Source of the DNA: Saprospiraceae bacterium
Lineage (GTDB): Bacteria > Bacteroidota > Bacteroidia > Chitinophagales > Saprospiraceae
Assembly (NCBI GenBank): GCA_023299965.1
Contig: JALZVN010000059.1
Location: 1-9,261 of the forward strand
Length of the DNA: 9,261 nucleotides
Reading direction: 5' to 3'
Positions 1 to 6,639 of the stretch are shown in pieces. The translations under genes were made by a program, and so were the position numbers. The notes beneath the pieces were generated by a model. That model ran no database searches and was not told the DNA's origin. It worked only from the letters and a program-made list of their open reading frames with translations. How positions within the stretch are numbered: position 1 is the first letter of the stretch; every line of letters starts with the position of its first letter.

Positions 1-7
1 TTCCATG

Positions 8-32
8 AAAAAAAAGCGGATGGTTTGCCATC
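8..32 (-). terminator. Intrinsic terminator of the membrane-protein gene
   Basis: Read on the minus strand, GATGG-CAAA-CCATC forms a 5-bp stem with a 4-nt loop (positions 32-19). It is followed by CGC and then eight T (positions 15-8). The hairpin begins about 20 nt beyond the TGA stop at 53-55, which suits a rho-independent terminator for that gene. The stem is short but the U-tract is strong. Folding is by eye. Confidence 0.7.
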
Positions 33-52
33 AGAACAGTTTGCAAGCTTTG

Positions 53-517
53 TCAATTTCTTTTTTTTGATCTTCTCATTGGTTTTGTCCACTCTTCCTT
101 TTGGGCAAATTTTACTATTCTCTTCATGAAACCAATGATACTAATGAATACGAGGTATACAAAGCTGATCACAATGTAAATCCAACGATACGGTCCTACC
201 TCTTCCAATGTAATACCCGCAAAATAATAGGCTATTCCTCCTGATAATATAGCCATACCCGCGAAACTAAAAAAGGACTTCATCCAATATGTGTTATCAT
301 CTGTAGCAGTAAGGCTGTACACACTGTTGAAAATCGCAAAGAATAGTAATAAACTTGCAGCTATAGTCCACGGAAAAGCAGCATCTACATTACTAATCCC
401 TGTGGCATCTACTAACTCAGAAATCAGTAGAATACTGATAAAAACCACCATAACAACCAAAAACTGCCTAAATGGTCCTAAGTCTTTTGAAAAGATAGAA
501 TTGTCTTCGTAACTCAT
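53..517 (-). CDS. Small four-helix membrane protein, function unknown
   Basis: This 154-residue protein starts at an ATG at 517 and stops at TGA 55-53. Four hydrophobic segments are visible at about residues 16-35, 46-68, 81-101 and 110-131, so it is predicted to sit in the inner membrane. There is no signal peptide. The short acidic N-terminus (with SYEDNS) precedes helix 1, and the C-terminal tail after helix 4 is strongly basic (ending RRSKKRN), which points to both ends being cytoplasmic. I see no catalytic or transport motif and do not recognise the family. It is transcribed divergently from the nuclease gene across a 102-bp gap and appears monocistronic within the window, with its own terminator. 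It is likely a real gene: membrane-like composition, an intact frame and a terminator in the right place. Confidence 0.75.
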   Translation of the reverse strand: MSYEDNSIFSKDLGPFRQFLVVMVVFISILLISELVDATGISNVDAAFPWTIAASLLLFFAIFNSVYSLTATDDNTYWMKSFFSFAGMAILSGGIAYYFAGITLEEVGPYRWIYIVISFVYLVFISIIGFMKRIVKFAQKEEWTKPMRRSKKRN

Positions 518-548
518 GAATATAAAATAGATGTTAATTGAAAATGTT

Positions 549-556
549 TAATTTTG
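549..556 (+). promoter_or_regulatory. Candidate Bacteroidota -7 box before the nuclease gene
   Basis: TAATTTTG matches the Bacteroidota sigma-ABfr -7 consensus TAnnTTTG and would place a transcript start about 55 nt upstream of the TTG codon at 620. No TTG occurs at the usual -33 spacing (the nearest, 538-540, is too close), so this is a weak call in AT-rich DNA. Confidence 0.35.
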
Positions 557-619
557 GGCAATCATATGTTAAAGAATCTTCCTTAATCAGATGATTATCA
601 CCTAAAATTATCAAAACAT

Positions 620-2554
620 TTGAGATATTTTATTGCAATTTTCATCTTTCAGTTCATTTCTTGGACAAACGTACATGCACAAAACGTTTTCAGCATTGGT
701 CAAATACAAGGAGAGAATACCATTTCTCCTTTATTAAACGATCAAGTAGTTATAGAAGAAGCTGTAGTGACTGTTGTCGATAATGATATCCTTTATGTCC
801 AGTCTATGACAGAAGATAACAATCCAAGGTCTTCAGAAGGTATTCTTGTGGTATGGGAGGATGCAGATGACTTTGCGCCTAATGATATAGTGCGCATCAC
901 TGGTACCGTTCGCGAGTTTGATGACAACACCAGTATTCAAGCCCAAATTATTAGCAAACTTGGAGAGACTAGTATCAGTCTGACACCAATCATCATTGAC
1001 GATTCCTTCCCTGGAAATGCGCGTCAAAACATCAACCCACTCGAATTTGCTGAAGGGCAACTCGTCTCTTTTAATGACTTATCCATAATCGCTCCCTCCG
1101 AGGGCTCAAGCCTCGCTTATATTAGTGGCTCCAACACGAGACCATTGAGAGAACCAGGTATAGAGTTTCCAGGTACTTCTGGACTTCCAGTTTGGGATGG
1201 CAATCCTGAAGTATTCTTCTTTGTACCCAATGGATTGGGACTAGCATCTAATGCTTTTCTTCATACATACATGAAAATATCAGGAAGGGGCATTATAGTA
1301 GAAGAGCAATTCAACTACGCACTCTACCCTATTTCTTTTACGATCACCGAGGATTTATCACCGGCACCTACTGCAGCCCCACAAGAGGAGGAATTCAACA
1401 TCGGATGCCTGAACACCTTGTTCCTAGAGAAGGAAGATTCGAGCTACGAGCTCAGGCTAGATAAAATATCGAACTATATTATAGATGTTTTACAAACTCC
1501 AGATATAATAGCTTTACAAGAAGTAGGTGGTACTCAAGAATTTGAAGATTTAGCAGAATTGCTTTCTGAAAAAACTAATAATGAATATGAAGCCTTGAGC
1601 ATCAACCCCACAGGAAACATCAATAACGGATATATTGTAAGCTCGACTTTCACAGTAGAAAACATCGAAGCCTTAGGTACTAACTTATCCTTTGATGGAG
1701 GATCATTGCATGATAGACCACCATTATTATTAGAAGGCTTTATCAATACAGAAGCAGGTCTCACTCAGCTGAGTGTACTCAATTTACATCAGAGGTCACT
1801 CAATGGCATTACCGGTAATGGAAGTGATTTTGTGAGAAGAAAAAGAAACGCTCAGGCAATTTCAGTTGCCCAGATGATTAGAGACTTACAAGATGAAGAA
1901 AAACAAATCATGGTTGTAGGCGATTTCAATGGCTATGAATTTTCAGATGGTTTTGTGGACGTCACCAATCAGATTGCAGGTACCGCATCATTGGGAGCAG
2001 AATTTTCGATCAGTCCTCAAGGCGTAGATCCACTTACCAATATCTCTGCGTCCTTCCCACCGATGGAAGAACGATACTCCTTTGTATTTAGAGGAAATGC
2101 TCAGATGCTTGATCACTGTCTAGTATCTGACTTTACAGAAATGGAAGTTTCTAATTTTCAATTTGGTCGAGGGAATTGTGACTATCCCAATTCTATGCTG
2201 GAGCTAGATACACCTTTTAGAGCTACAGATCATGATGGATTTACAGTTTTCTTGGATATGGATTCTGAGGTGGTTACAGGTACCCCTTTGGTTTTAGTCG
2301 ACTTCGATTATTTTGTTCCTAACCCGTTTCGTCCTACAGACTTAATCAGTTTCGCATTAGCACAAAAACAAAATATCAATGCTGAACTTTTAAATATGGC
2401 TGGCCAATCTCTAGTCACTATCTCATTGGGCGCCATTGAAAATGACAAAGTCAATCTTCCTTTTACAGAAAATCTATCGGCAGGTATGTACATACTTAGA
2501 CTTACCGGCAGATCCGTTGACTTTACAGAAAAGTTGATTATTATCAATCAGTAG
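620..2554 (+). CDS. Secreted endonuclease/exonuclease/phosphatase-family nuclease with T9SS-type C-terminal domain
   Basis: This 644-residue protein probably hydrolyses phosphodiester bonds in extracellular or surface DNA. Residues 1-21 are a signal peptide (hydrophobic core, then VHAQ). Residues 22-115 resemble the OB-like domain that precedes the catalytic domain in ExeM/NucH-type extracellular nucleases. The EEP (DNase I-like) domain spans about 257-547. Its expected active-site residues are visible: N265 (CLNT), E301 (ALQE), H390 (LNLH), D435 and N437 (GDFN), D498-H499 (LDH) and D537-H538 (TDHDG). The last 85 residues look like a type IX secretion sorting domain: VPNPFRP, then NMAGQ, LSAGMYILRL and a KLIIINQ end. 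An in-frame stop at 584 leaves TTG at 620 as the only start that keeps a complete signal peptide. No ATG lies nearby. The 3' end overlaps the convergent rimO by 11 bp. Nutrient or phosphate scavenging is an inference; a phosphatase role cannot be excluded. Confidence 0.9.
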   Translation: MRYFIAIFIFQFISWTNVHAQNVFSIGQIQGENTISPLLNDQVVIEEAVVTVVDNDILYVQSMTEDNNPRSSEGILVVWEDADDFAPNDIVRITGTVREFDDNTSIQAQIISKLGETSISLTPIIIDDSFPGNARQNINPLEFAEGQLVSFNDLSIIAPSEGSSLAYISGSNTRPLREPGIEFPGTSGLPVWDGNPEVFFFVPNGLGLASNAFLHTYMKISGRGIIVEEQFNYALYPISFTITEDLSPAPTAAPQEEEFNIGCLNTLFLEKEDSSYELRLDKISNYIIDVLQTPDIIALQEVGGTQEFEDLAELLSEKTNNEYEALSINPTGNINNGYIVSSTFTVENIEALGTNLSFDGGSLHDRPPLLLEGFINTEAGLTQLSVLNLHQRSLNGITGNGSDFVRRKRNAQAISVAQMIRDLQDEEKQIMVVGDFNGYEFSDGFVDVTNQIAGTASLGAEFSISPQGVDPLTNISASFPPMEERYSFVFRGNAQMLDHCLVSDFTEMEVSNFQFGRGNCDYPNSMLELDTPFRATDHDGFTVFLDMDSEVVTGTPLVLVDFDYFVPNPFRPTDLISFALAQKQNINAELLNMAGQSLVTISLGAIENDKVNLPFTENLSAGMYILRLTGRSVDFTEKLIIINQ

Positions 2555-3899
2555 GCTCAGCATACAAATCAAACTCCGTAGCTTCCGTAATCTTTACTGT
2601 AGCAAAATCTCCTACTCTTAGGAAATGCTTACGCGCATCTATAAGTACTTCATTGTCCACCTCTGGAGAATCAAACTCAGAACGCGCATAAAAGAAATCA
2701 CCTTCCTTTTTATCCACTAATACTCGATAGACATTCCCGATTTTTTCTTCATTCAGCGATAGACTTATTCCTTCCTGTACTTGCATCAATCGACTTGCTC
2801 TCTCCTGCTTCTCCTCTTCAGAGACGTCATCTTCTAGCTCGTGCGCACTAGTCCCCTCTTCATGAGAATACTGAAAAACCCCCAAACGTTCAAATCTCAT
2901 TCTTTCTACAAACTCAAGCATATTTTGGAACTCCTCTTCGGTTTCACCAGGAAAACCCACCAACATGGTTGTACGGATGGCGATCCCAGGGACCGTCTCC
3001 CTTGCATAATTTATCAGCGCTTCTGTTTCTTCAACCGTTATTTGGCGACGCATTCGTTTCAGTACATCATTGTCCGCATGCTGCAAGGGGATATCCAAGT
3101 AGTTACATACTTCACTAGTCTTTGCCATCGCAGTAAATATTTCTCTCGGAAATTTACTTGGATAGGCATAATGCAATCTTATCCATTCTATTCCCTCCAC
3201 TGCTGCCAAAGCTTCTAATAGCTGCGGCAATTGTCTTTCTTTATAAATATCTAAGCCGTAGTAGGTCAGCTCTTGAGCGATCAGCATCAACTCTTTCACA
3301 CCATACTTAGCTAGATTAGCAGCTTCTTTGACTAACTCCTCAATGGGTCTGGAAATGTGCTTGCCACGCATCAATGGAATCGCACAGAATGAACAAGTTC
3401 GATTACAGCCCTCAGAAATTTTCAAGAATGCATAATGCTTAGGCGTGGTTATGGTCCGTTCACCCAGCAACTCGTGCTTATAGTCAGCATTGAATTTAGC
3501 CAATAGACCAGGTAATTCCATTGTACCAAAGTAGGCATCTACTTCTGGGATCTCTGCTTCAAGATCATTTTTGTATCGTTCTGATAGGCAACCCGTCACA
3601 TACAGCTTATCTATTCCGCCATTCGCTTTCACGTCCGCGTATTCCAATATGGTATTTACCGACTCCTCCTTAGCACGATCAATAAAACCACAAGTATTGA
3701 TCACTACTACATTTGAGTCATCCAGCATCCCTTCATGCTCCGCCTCTATATCATTCCCCTTGAGCTGCGTGATGATATTCTCAGAGTCAACCAGGTTTTT
3801 AGAACATCCTAGCGTGATCACTTTTACTTTCGTCTTTTGCTTATCTTTTGTCTTCAATTCTTTCGTATTAAGCTGCAAAGATACGCTATTTGTAGGCAT
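2544..3899 (-). CDS. rimO: Ribosomal protein uS12 (S12) methylthiotransferase RimO
   Basis: RimO is a cytoplasmic radical-SAM enzyme that adds a methylthio group to the beta-carbon of a conserved aspartate in ribosomal protein uS12, using two 4Fe-4S clusters. Numbered from the ATG at 3899 (451 residues), the N-terminal methylthiotransferase domain has cysteines C32 (LGCSKN), C70 (NTCGF) and C104 (VTGCLSE). The radical-SAM motif is C165, C169, C172 (GCNRTCSFC). PLQHADNDVLKRMRR (271-285) and MLVGFPGETEEEF (312-324) follow, and a C-terminal TRAM domain covers about 386-450. These features separate it from MiaB. The coordinates give the longest ATG form. A TTG at 3857 would give 437 residues beginning MKTKDKQKTKVK, closer to the usual family length, and a promoter-like TATCTTTG lies between the two starts, so the shorter form is at least as likely. 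The 3' end overlaps the nuclease gene by 11 bp. Confidence 0.95.
   Translation of the reverse strand: MPTNSVSLQLNTKELKTKDKQKTKVKVITLGCSKNLVDSENIITQLKGNDIEAEHEGMLDDSNVVVINTCGFIDRAKEESVNTILEYADVKANGGIDKLYVTGCLSERYKNDLEAEIPEVDAYFGTMELPGLLAKFNADYKHELLGERTITTPKHYAFLKISEGCNRTCSFCAIPLMRGKHISRPIEELVKEAANLAKYGVKELMLIAQELTYYGLDIYKERQLPQLLEALAAVEGIEWIRLHYAYPSKFPREIFTAMAKTSEVCNYLDIPLQHADNDVLKRMRRQITVEETEALINYARETVPGIAIRTTMLVGFPGETEEEFQNMLEFVERMRFERLGVFQYSHEEGTSAHELEDDVSEEEKQERASRLMQVQEGISLSLNEEKIGNVYRVLVDKKEGDFFYARSEFDSPEVDNEVLIDARKHFLRVGDFATVKITEATEFDLYAEPTD
3876..3883 (-). promoter_or_regulatory. Candidate rimO -7 promoter box inside the annotated N-terminus
   Basis: On the minus strand TATCTTTG (3883 to 3876) is a full match to TAnnTTTG. 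A transcript starting about 5-7 nt further on would begin near 3870, so it would exclude the ATG at 3899 and be read from the TTG at 3857 with a very short leader. A -33 TTG is not evident at the expected distance, which lowers confidence. Confidence 0.45.
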
Positions 3900-3956
3900 A
3901 TTTCATGATCCATATTCAGATACAGGATTTCTTCTATATCAAGTATTATTAGTAGG

Positions 3957-4190
3957 CTTTGGGGCCATCCCGATGCATATTCCGGCAGAGCCTACATATG
4001 CACGGGCACGCGTCGTCCGCTATATGGGATACGCCCGCGCATTCCTATTAGATAAAAGGCATTCCTTTTATCTAATAGGACCCACCCATCATATCCCATG
4101 CCGCTACCACCGCTTGTCTCTAACGCACTCCGCTTGTCGAGCTTCATCCCTGCGGGACTCCGCGACAAACCTGAATAGGGTGATTACCCA
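3957..4190 (+). repeat. GC-rich structured intergenic repeat, copy 1
   Basis: This stretch is visibly richer in GC than its flanks and is packed with inverted repeats. It begins TTTGGGGCCATCCC (3958-3971). Next come a 7-bp stem TGCATAT/ATATGCA (3974-3980 with 3996-4002), the block CGTCCGCTATA (4013-4023), and a pair ATGGGAT/ATCCCAT (about 4024-4030 with 4094-4101). The latter encloses a 17-bp perfect hairpin (4043-4080). After that come ATGCCGCT and CTCTAACGC, a TTGTCG/CGACAA stem (4134-4139 with 4163-4168) around TCCC-TGC-GGGA, and finally GGGT-GATT-ACCC (4178-4189). A second copy with the same layout lies at 6640-6834 on the other strand. From memory, similar GC-rich folded elements carrying a GCCGCTTCAATCCCTAACGC-like core are scattered between genes in Bacteroidota. 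I cannot confirm membership here. It lies between the divergent rimO and the outer-membrane gene and codes for nothing credible. Confidence 0.7.
4043..4080. other. 17-bp perfect hairpin within the GC-rich repeat
   Basis: Positions 4043-4059 and 4064-4080 are perfect reverse complements (17 bp) separated by the 4-nt loop CATT. The arm is AT-rich (TCCTATTAGATAAAAGG), unlike the GC-rich repeat around it, as if a variable hairpin were inserted at the tip of the larger ATGGGAT/ATCCCAT stem. No T-run follows on either strand, so it is not a standard intrinsic terminator. Confidence 0.85.
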
Positions 4191-4325
4191 ATGAAAATAG
4201 ACCTTGACCGCTTAACAAAGGTAGATTTTGATATATTTCATTAGCAAAAGTGACACAAGACCGATTCTTGGGCTAATACTTATTGCAAAAATCGGGCAAT
4301 AGCAAAGATTTTTCATACTTTGGTC
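4191..4325. other. Intergenic spacer between the two repeat types
   Basis: No credible gene is present. An ATG at 4191 opens only a 17-codon frame (stop at 4242-4244). Two mutually exclusive small stems are visible: CCGATT/AATCGG (4261-4266 with 4290-4295) and TATTGC/GCAATA (4281-4286 with 4296-4301). AAGACC and GGTCTT also face each other at about 4257 and 4322. I cannot assign a role. Confidence 0.4.
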
Positions 4326-4474
4326 TTATCAATGGTTCAGTAATAAATGCTAAATCACTGACTAGTAGCAAGATAGACAAAGATCGACTTTCTGTGTAAT
4401 ACATTGATAATCAGCTGTGTAAACCATAATTGATCTGGTATTTTACAAAAAATTACCAAACTATTAATCTATAA
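4326..4474 (+). repeat. MITE-like inverted-repeat element, copy 1 (about 149 bp)
   Basis: The left arm begins TTATCAATGGTTCAGTAATA (from 4326) and runs through ATGCTAAATC to 4356. It matches the left arm of copy 2 (5253-5283) with one mismatch in 31 bp, and the match continues imperfectly to 4370 (41 of 45). The right arm, 4432-4474, is an imperfect reverse complement of the left arm: on the minus strand it reads TTATAGATTAATAGTTTGGTAAT, with ACCAGATC at its inner end. The interior shares only short blocks with copy 2 (TACATTG, GTGTAA). Terminal inverted repeats, small size, no coding capacity and a second diverged copy suit a MITE-like non-autonomous element. No target-site duplication or partner transposase is visible. 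The right end lies about 50 bp before the outer-membrane gene, so the element may carry or displace its promoter. Confidence 0.65.
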
Positions 4475-4523
4475 TACGTTATAATAATACTGCCTTAAAC
4501 TAGTTATACATAAAACATTGAAA

Positions 4524-5234
4524 ATGAAAAATTTACTCTTTTCCTTCGCCCTATTTTTTATTAGCACAAACTTCTTATTGGCTCAAATTGGAGTAAGCGG
4601 AGCATATTCAAGTATCAACACCCCAGGTTGGGAAGATATCATAAGCAACGAAGGCACCAATCAGTACAATAATGGGTACACAATAAGTGTAGACTATTGG
4701 ACTAGGCTTAAGAACTATAGAATTGAGTTTCTACCTGAAATTTCCTATAGCCGATTTGATAACGAATTTGATGGGATACCCCTTGTACCTTTGACTTCCA
4801 CAGGAGATCTAAGCATTCTAGCCTTATCCTTCAGTACTCAAATTTATCTATTTGATATAGAAGGAGATTGTGATTGTCCTACTTGGGGCAAAGAAGGAGG
4901 ATTTTTCAATAAGGGATTCTACTTGATGGCAGGTCCTGGTATATCACTAGTCAGTCAGTCAGATAATATCAATGTTGGTTTGGAAGAGAATGTAAATGTA
5001 GAGGATACTTCAGTGCGTCTCTTACTTTCAGCTGGGGCTGGATTCGATATTGGAATCACAAGAGCTATTACCCTTACTTTATTTGGCAAGATCAAATGGC
5101 ACTCGGCTGATGAGTGGACAGGTCTAAATAGATTAATTGAGCTTAGCCCAGAGCAAGTTAACTATGACGATACGGATAGCGTAATCACTCAATTCGAACC
5201 TGGAATCAAAATTCACTACCGCTGGGGAGAATAA
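4524..5234 (+). CDS. Secreted outer-membrane beta-barrel protein, function unknown
   Basis: The protein has 236 residues when started at ATG 4524. A TTG at 4518 in frame would add two residues but is less likely. Residues 1-21 form a clean signal peptide (MKNLLFSFALFFISTNFLLA, then Q), so it is exported. The rest alternates polar and hydrophobic residues in strand-sized blocks (for example 50-60, 64-77, 96-112, 132-143, 163-175, 181-192, 220-234) and ends in an aromatic-rich strand (IKIHYRWGE), typical of small outer-membrane beta-barrels. A Cys-Asp-Cys motif (C116, C118) in a loop followed by PTWGKEGGF and KGFYLMAGPG recalls a family I associate with Saprospiria-like Bacteroidota, by recollection only. 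No enzymatic motif is seen. The gene stands alone and is flanked on both sides by directly oriented copies of the MITE-like element. Confidence 0.85.
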   Translation: MKNLLFSFALFFISTNFLLAQIGVSGAYSSINTPGWEDIISNEGTNQYNNGYTISVDYWTRLKNYRIEFLPEISYSRFDNEFDGIPLVPLTSTGDLSILALSFSTQIYLFDIEGDCDCPTWGKEGGFFNKGFYLMAGPGISLVSQSDNINVGLEENVNVEDTSVRLLLSAGAGFDIGITRAITLTLFGKIKWHSADEWTGLNRLIELSPEQVNYDDTDSVITQFEPGIKIHYRWGE

Positions 5235-5252
5235 ACAAATCACAATATATAG

Positions 5253-5397
5253 TTATCAATGGTTCGGTAATAAATGCTAAATCTCAGACTAGCAGCATAT
5301 TGCAAAAAGCGCTGCTGTTCCCCATACATTGGAAACCAAACGTGTAAGTTAAAAGTGATTTAGTATTTTACAAAAATTATCGAACCATTGGTGATAA
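5253..5397 (+). repeat. MITE-like inverted-repeat element, copy 2 (about 145 bp)
   Basis: This element starts 18 bp after the stop of the outer-membrane gene. The left arm TTATCAATGGTTCGGTAATA continues to CTAAATC at 5283. The right arm (5357-5397), read on the minus strand, gives TTATCACCAATGGTTCGATAAT and ends inward with ACTAAATC. The core AATGGTTCGGTAAT pairs with AATGGTTCGATAAT at 13 of 14 positions and CTAAATC matches exactly, so the termini are clear inverted repeats. Inside, AGCAGC/GCTGCT (5291-5296 with 5311-5316) forms a further stem that copy 1 lacks. Orientation is the same as copy 1, 927 bp upstream. No open reading frame is present. Confidence 0.7.
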
Positions 5398-5901
5398 TAA
5401 GCCATTTAAAATGGCACGCTATTGCATAAGTGTGCCATTCCCAAAAATTCTTAAAAAAACAATAGAGGGCTTCAACTCAATCGTTACCTAATCAATCCTT
5501 TACCCCTGTAGCAATCTAGACTATTATTACTAAGGAAATTAGAAAAAGTCAATGTAAATCTAAAGCTTGGAATAGATATTGCATCAAATGTAATGATGAT
5601 TAGAGTGTCAATAATTTCTAATTAATAAACGAATACCGCTTCCTTAAAAATGTGAGCGGTACTATCCAATCTTGATCAAATTCAGTAAAACGATACACTC
5701 TTAATTCTATCTAGAGCGTTGAGGGCAAGAAGCTCTCATAAAGACACATCTAGATATAGAGAGGAATAGCCTCTATGGTCAGTAAACAGAAAACATTCTT
5801 TTAAGCGGATCCCGAGATACGCTTTTATACCATTTTAAACTACAAATGGTATTACTCAACTATGACAAGCCTAATTTTTACTCATAAATCCGATAAAGAT
5901 T
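5398..5901. other. 504-bp non-coding region with several hairpins
   Basis: No convincing gene is present on either strand. Near the left end GCCATT-TAA-AATGGC (5401-5415) competes with AATGGCAC/GTGCCATT (5410-5417 with 5432-5439) for the same bases. TACCGCT/AGCGGTA pair at 5634-5640 and 5655-5661. AGAGC/GCTCT lies around 5712-5736. The two best hairpins are listed separately at 5803-5852. One frame across roughly 5510-5628 reads as a plausible protein fragment but has no start codon. It could be a decayed gene, an untranslated leader or a small RNA locus. The sequence alone does not decide. Confidence 0.4.
5803..5852 (+). promoter_or_regulatory. Tandem hairpins upstream of the unknown secreted protein
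   Basis: The first hairpin (5803-5824) pairs AAGCGgATC with GATaCGCTT: eight pairs and one mismatch around a CCGA loop, followed by TTAT. The second (5827-5852) pairs ATACCATTT with AAATGGTAT: nine perfect pairs around an 8-nt loop. They lie 2 nt apart and end 49 nt before the ATG at 5902. They could be an operator, a leader structure, or a weak terminator with an adjacent dyad. No T-run longer than four follows the first. Confidence 0.5.
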
Positions 5902-6600
5902 ATGCTTATGAAATTTCTTTTCAGCCTGCTTTTAGTAATTACATCTATTACTTATTGTTTTAGTCAAGGTATCTTTATAGACAATAGTACTACTTTTAAA
6001 GATGGTATATACACGAGTTACGAAGACTTCATAAACAATGAACCTAGTCTCCCATTCAAAGCCTTCCATATCAAGTGGGAAGATTCTCCTTATTTCAACA
6101 AGATGAAAATGAAGTCGATCAAAAGATACACGGAAGGAAAGCTGAAAAAAATCCAGATGCATAAAATATGGGGTTTCTGTATCGGAGGTGTACCATATAT
6201 CCAGTACAGCATAGGTACTCCATTTGCATTAAAATTTGGCAATCAAGCACATGATATGAATGGAAAATGTGCTTTTAGTAGAATCCGAATTCTAGGAAAT
6301 ATTTGCCACTTCAATATTGAGGATCATATCCCAAGAAGTAACAGTAGATTTAATTCTAGCTTGTTTACAGACGACGTCCAGGGTAGAAATATCAGAGCAC
6401 AAAAAGTACTCAAATTGAATACCGGCAATATTTATCCTTATGACGAATTTGTACTCAGTCAGTTAATAAAGGATGATGAGCAACTTGCAGAAGCTTATAG
6501 CAAAGAAGAAAATGCAGAATTGAAAATGTTCATGTATCTCCAAAAATATAATGAGCGCAATCCCATAATGAGTAAATCTGTAATAGCAGCGATCAAATAA
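5902..6600 (+). CDS. Secreted protein of unknown function
   Basis: The protein has 232 residues from ATG 5902, or 230 from ATG 5908 (MKFLFSLLL), which gives a more typical signal peptide start; the two cannot be separated here. The signal peptide ends at about residue 22 (CFSQ, then G). The mature part opens with DNSTTFKDGIYTSYEDFINN (27-46). A basic stretch follows (KMKMKSIKRYTEGKLKK, 67-83), then IWGFCIGGVPYIQYS (89-103), and a Lys/Glu-rich, helix-prone C-terminus with LIKDDEQLAEAYSKEE (188-203). Cysteines at 93, 123 and 135 could form disulfides. I recall Bacteroidota secreted proteins with a similar GIY-EDF-N-P start and an IWGF block, but none with a known function. There is no lipobox and no type IX sorting tail. 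It stands alone between the hairpin-rich spacer and the second GC-rich repeat. Confidence 0.8.
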   Translation: MLMKFLFSLLLVITSITYCFSQGIFIDNSTTFKDGIYTSYEDFINNEPSLPFKAFHIKWEDSPYFNKMKMKSIKRYTEGKLKKIQMHKIWGFCIGGVPYIQYSIGTPFALKFGNQAHDMNGKCAFSRIRILGNICHFNIEDHIPRSNSRFNSSLFTDDVQGRNIRAQKVLKLNTGNIYPYDEFVLSQLIKDDEQLAEAYSKEENAELKMFMYLQKYNERNPIMSKSVIAAIK

Positions 6601-6639
6601 TACTGCAATACATAATCACCTTCATAGTTCACATTTTTT

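Noticed and set aside
291..512. 73-codon plus-strand open frame opposite the membrane protein
   Set aside because: It is antisense to a frame with four clear membrane helices and its own terminator, and has no distinctive features.
3571..4194. 207-codon plus-strand open frame
   Set aside because: Its first half is antisense to the well-supported rimO coding region and its second half crosses the GC-rich folded repeat. The translation is cysteine- and serine-rich with no domain-like pattern.
4191..4244. 17-codon frame MKIDLDRLTKVDFDIFH after the first GC-rich repeat
   Set aside because: Too short, with no promoter or conserved motif visible. An AT-rich spacer produces such frames by chance.
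5510..5628. Protein-like frame containing LRKLEKVNVNLKLGIDIA
   Set aside because: It has no ATG, GTG or TTG near its beginning and is bounded by close stops. At most it is a decayed fragment, and I could not match it to any family.
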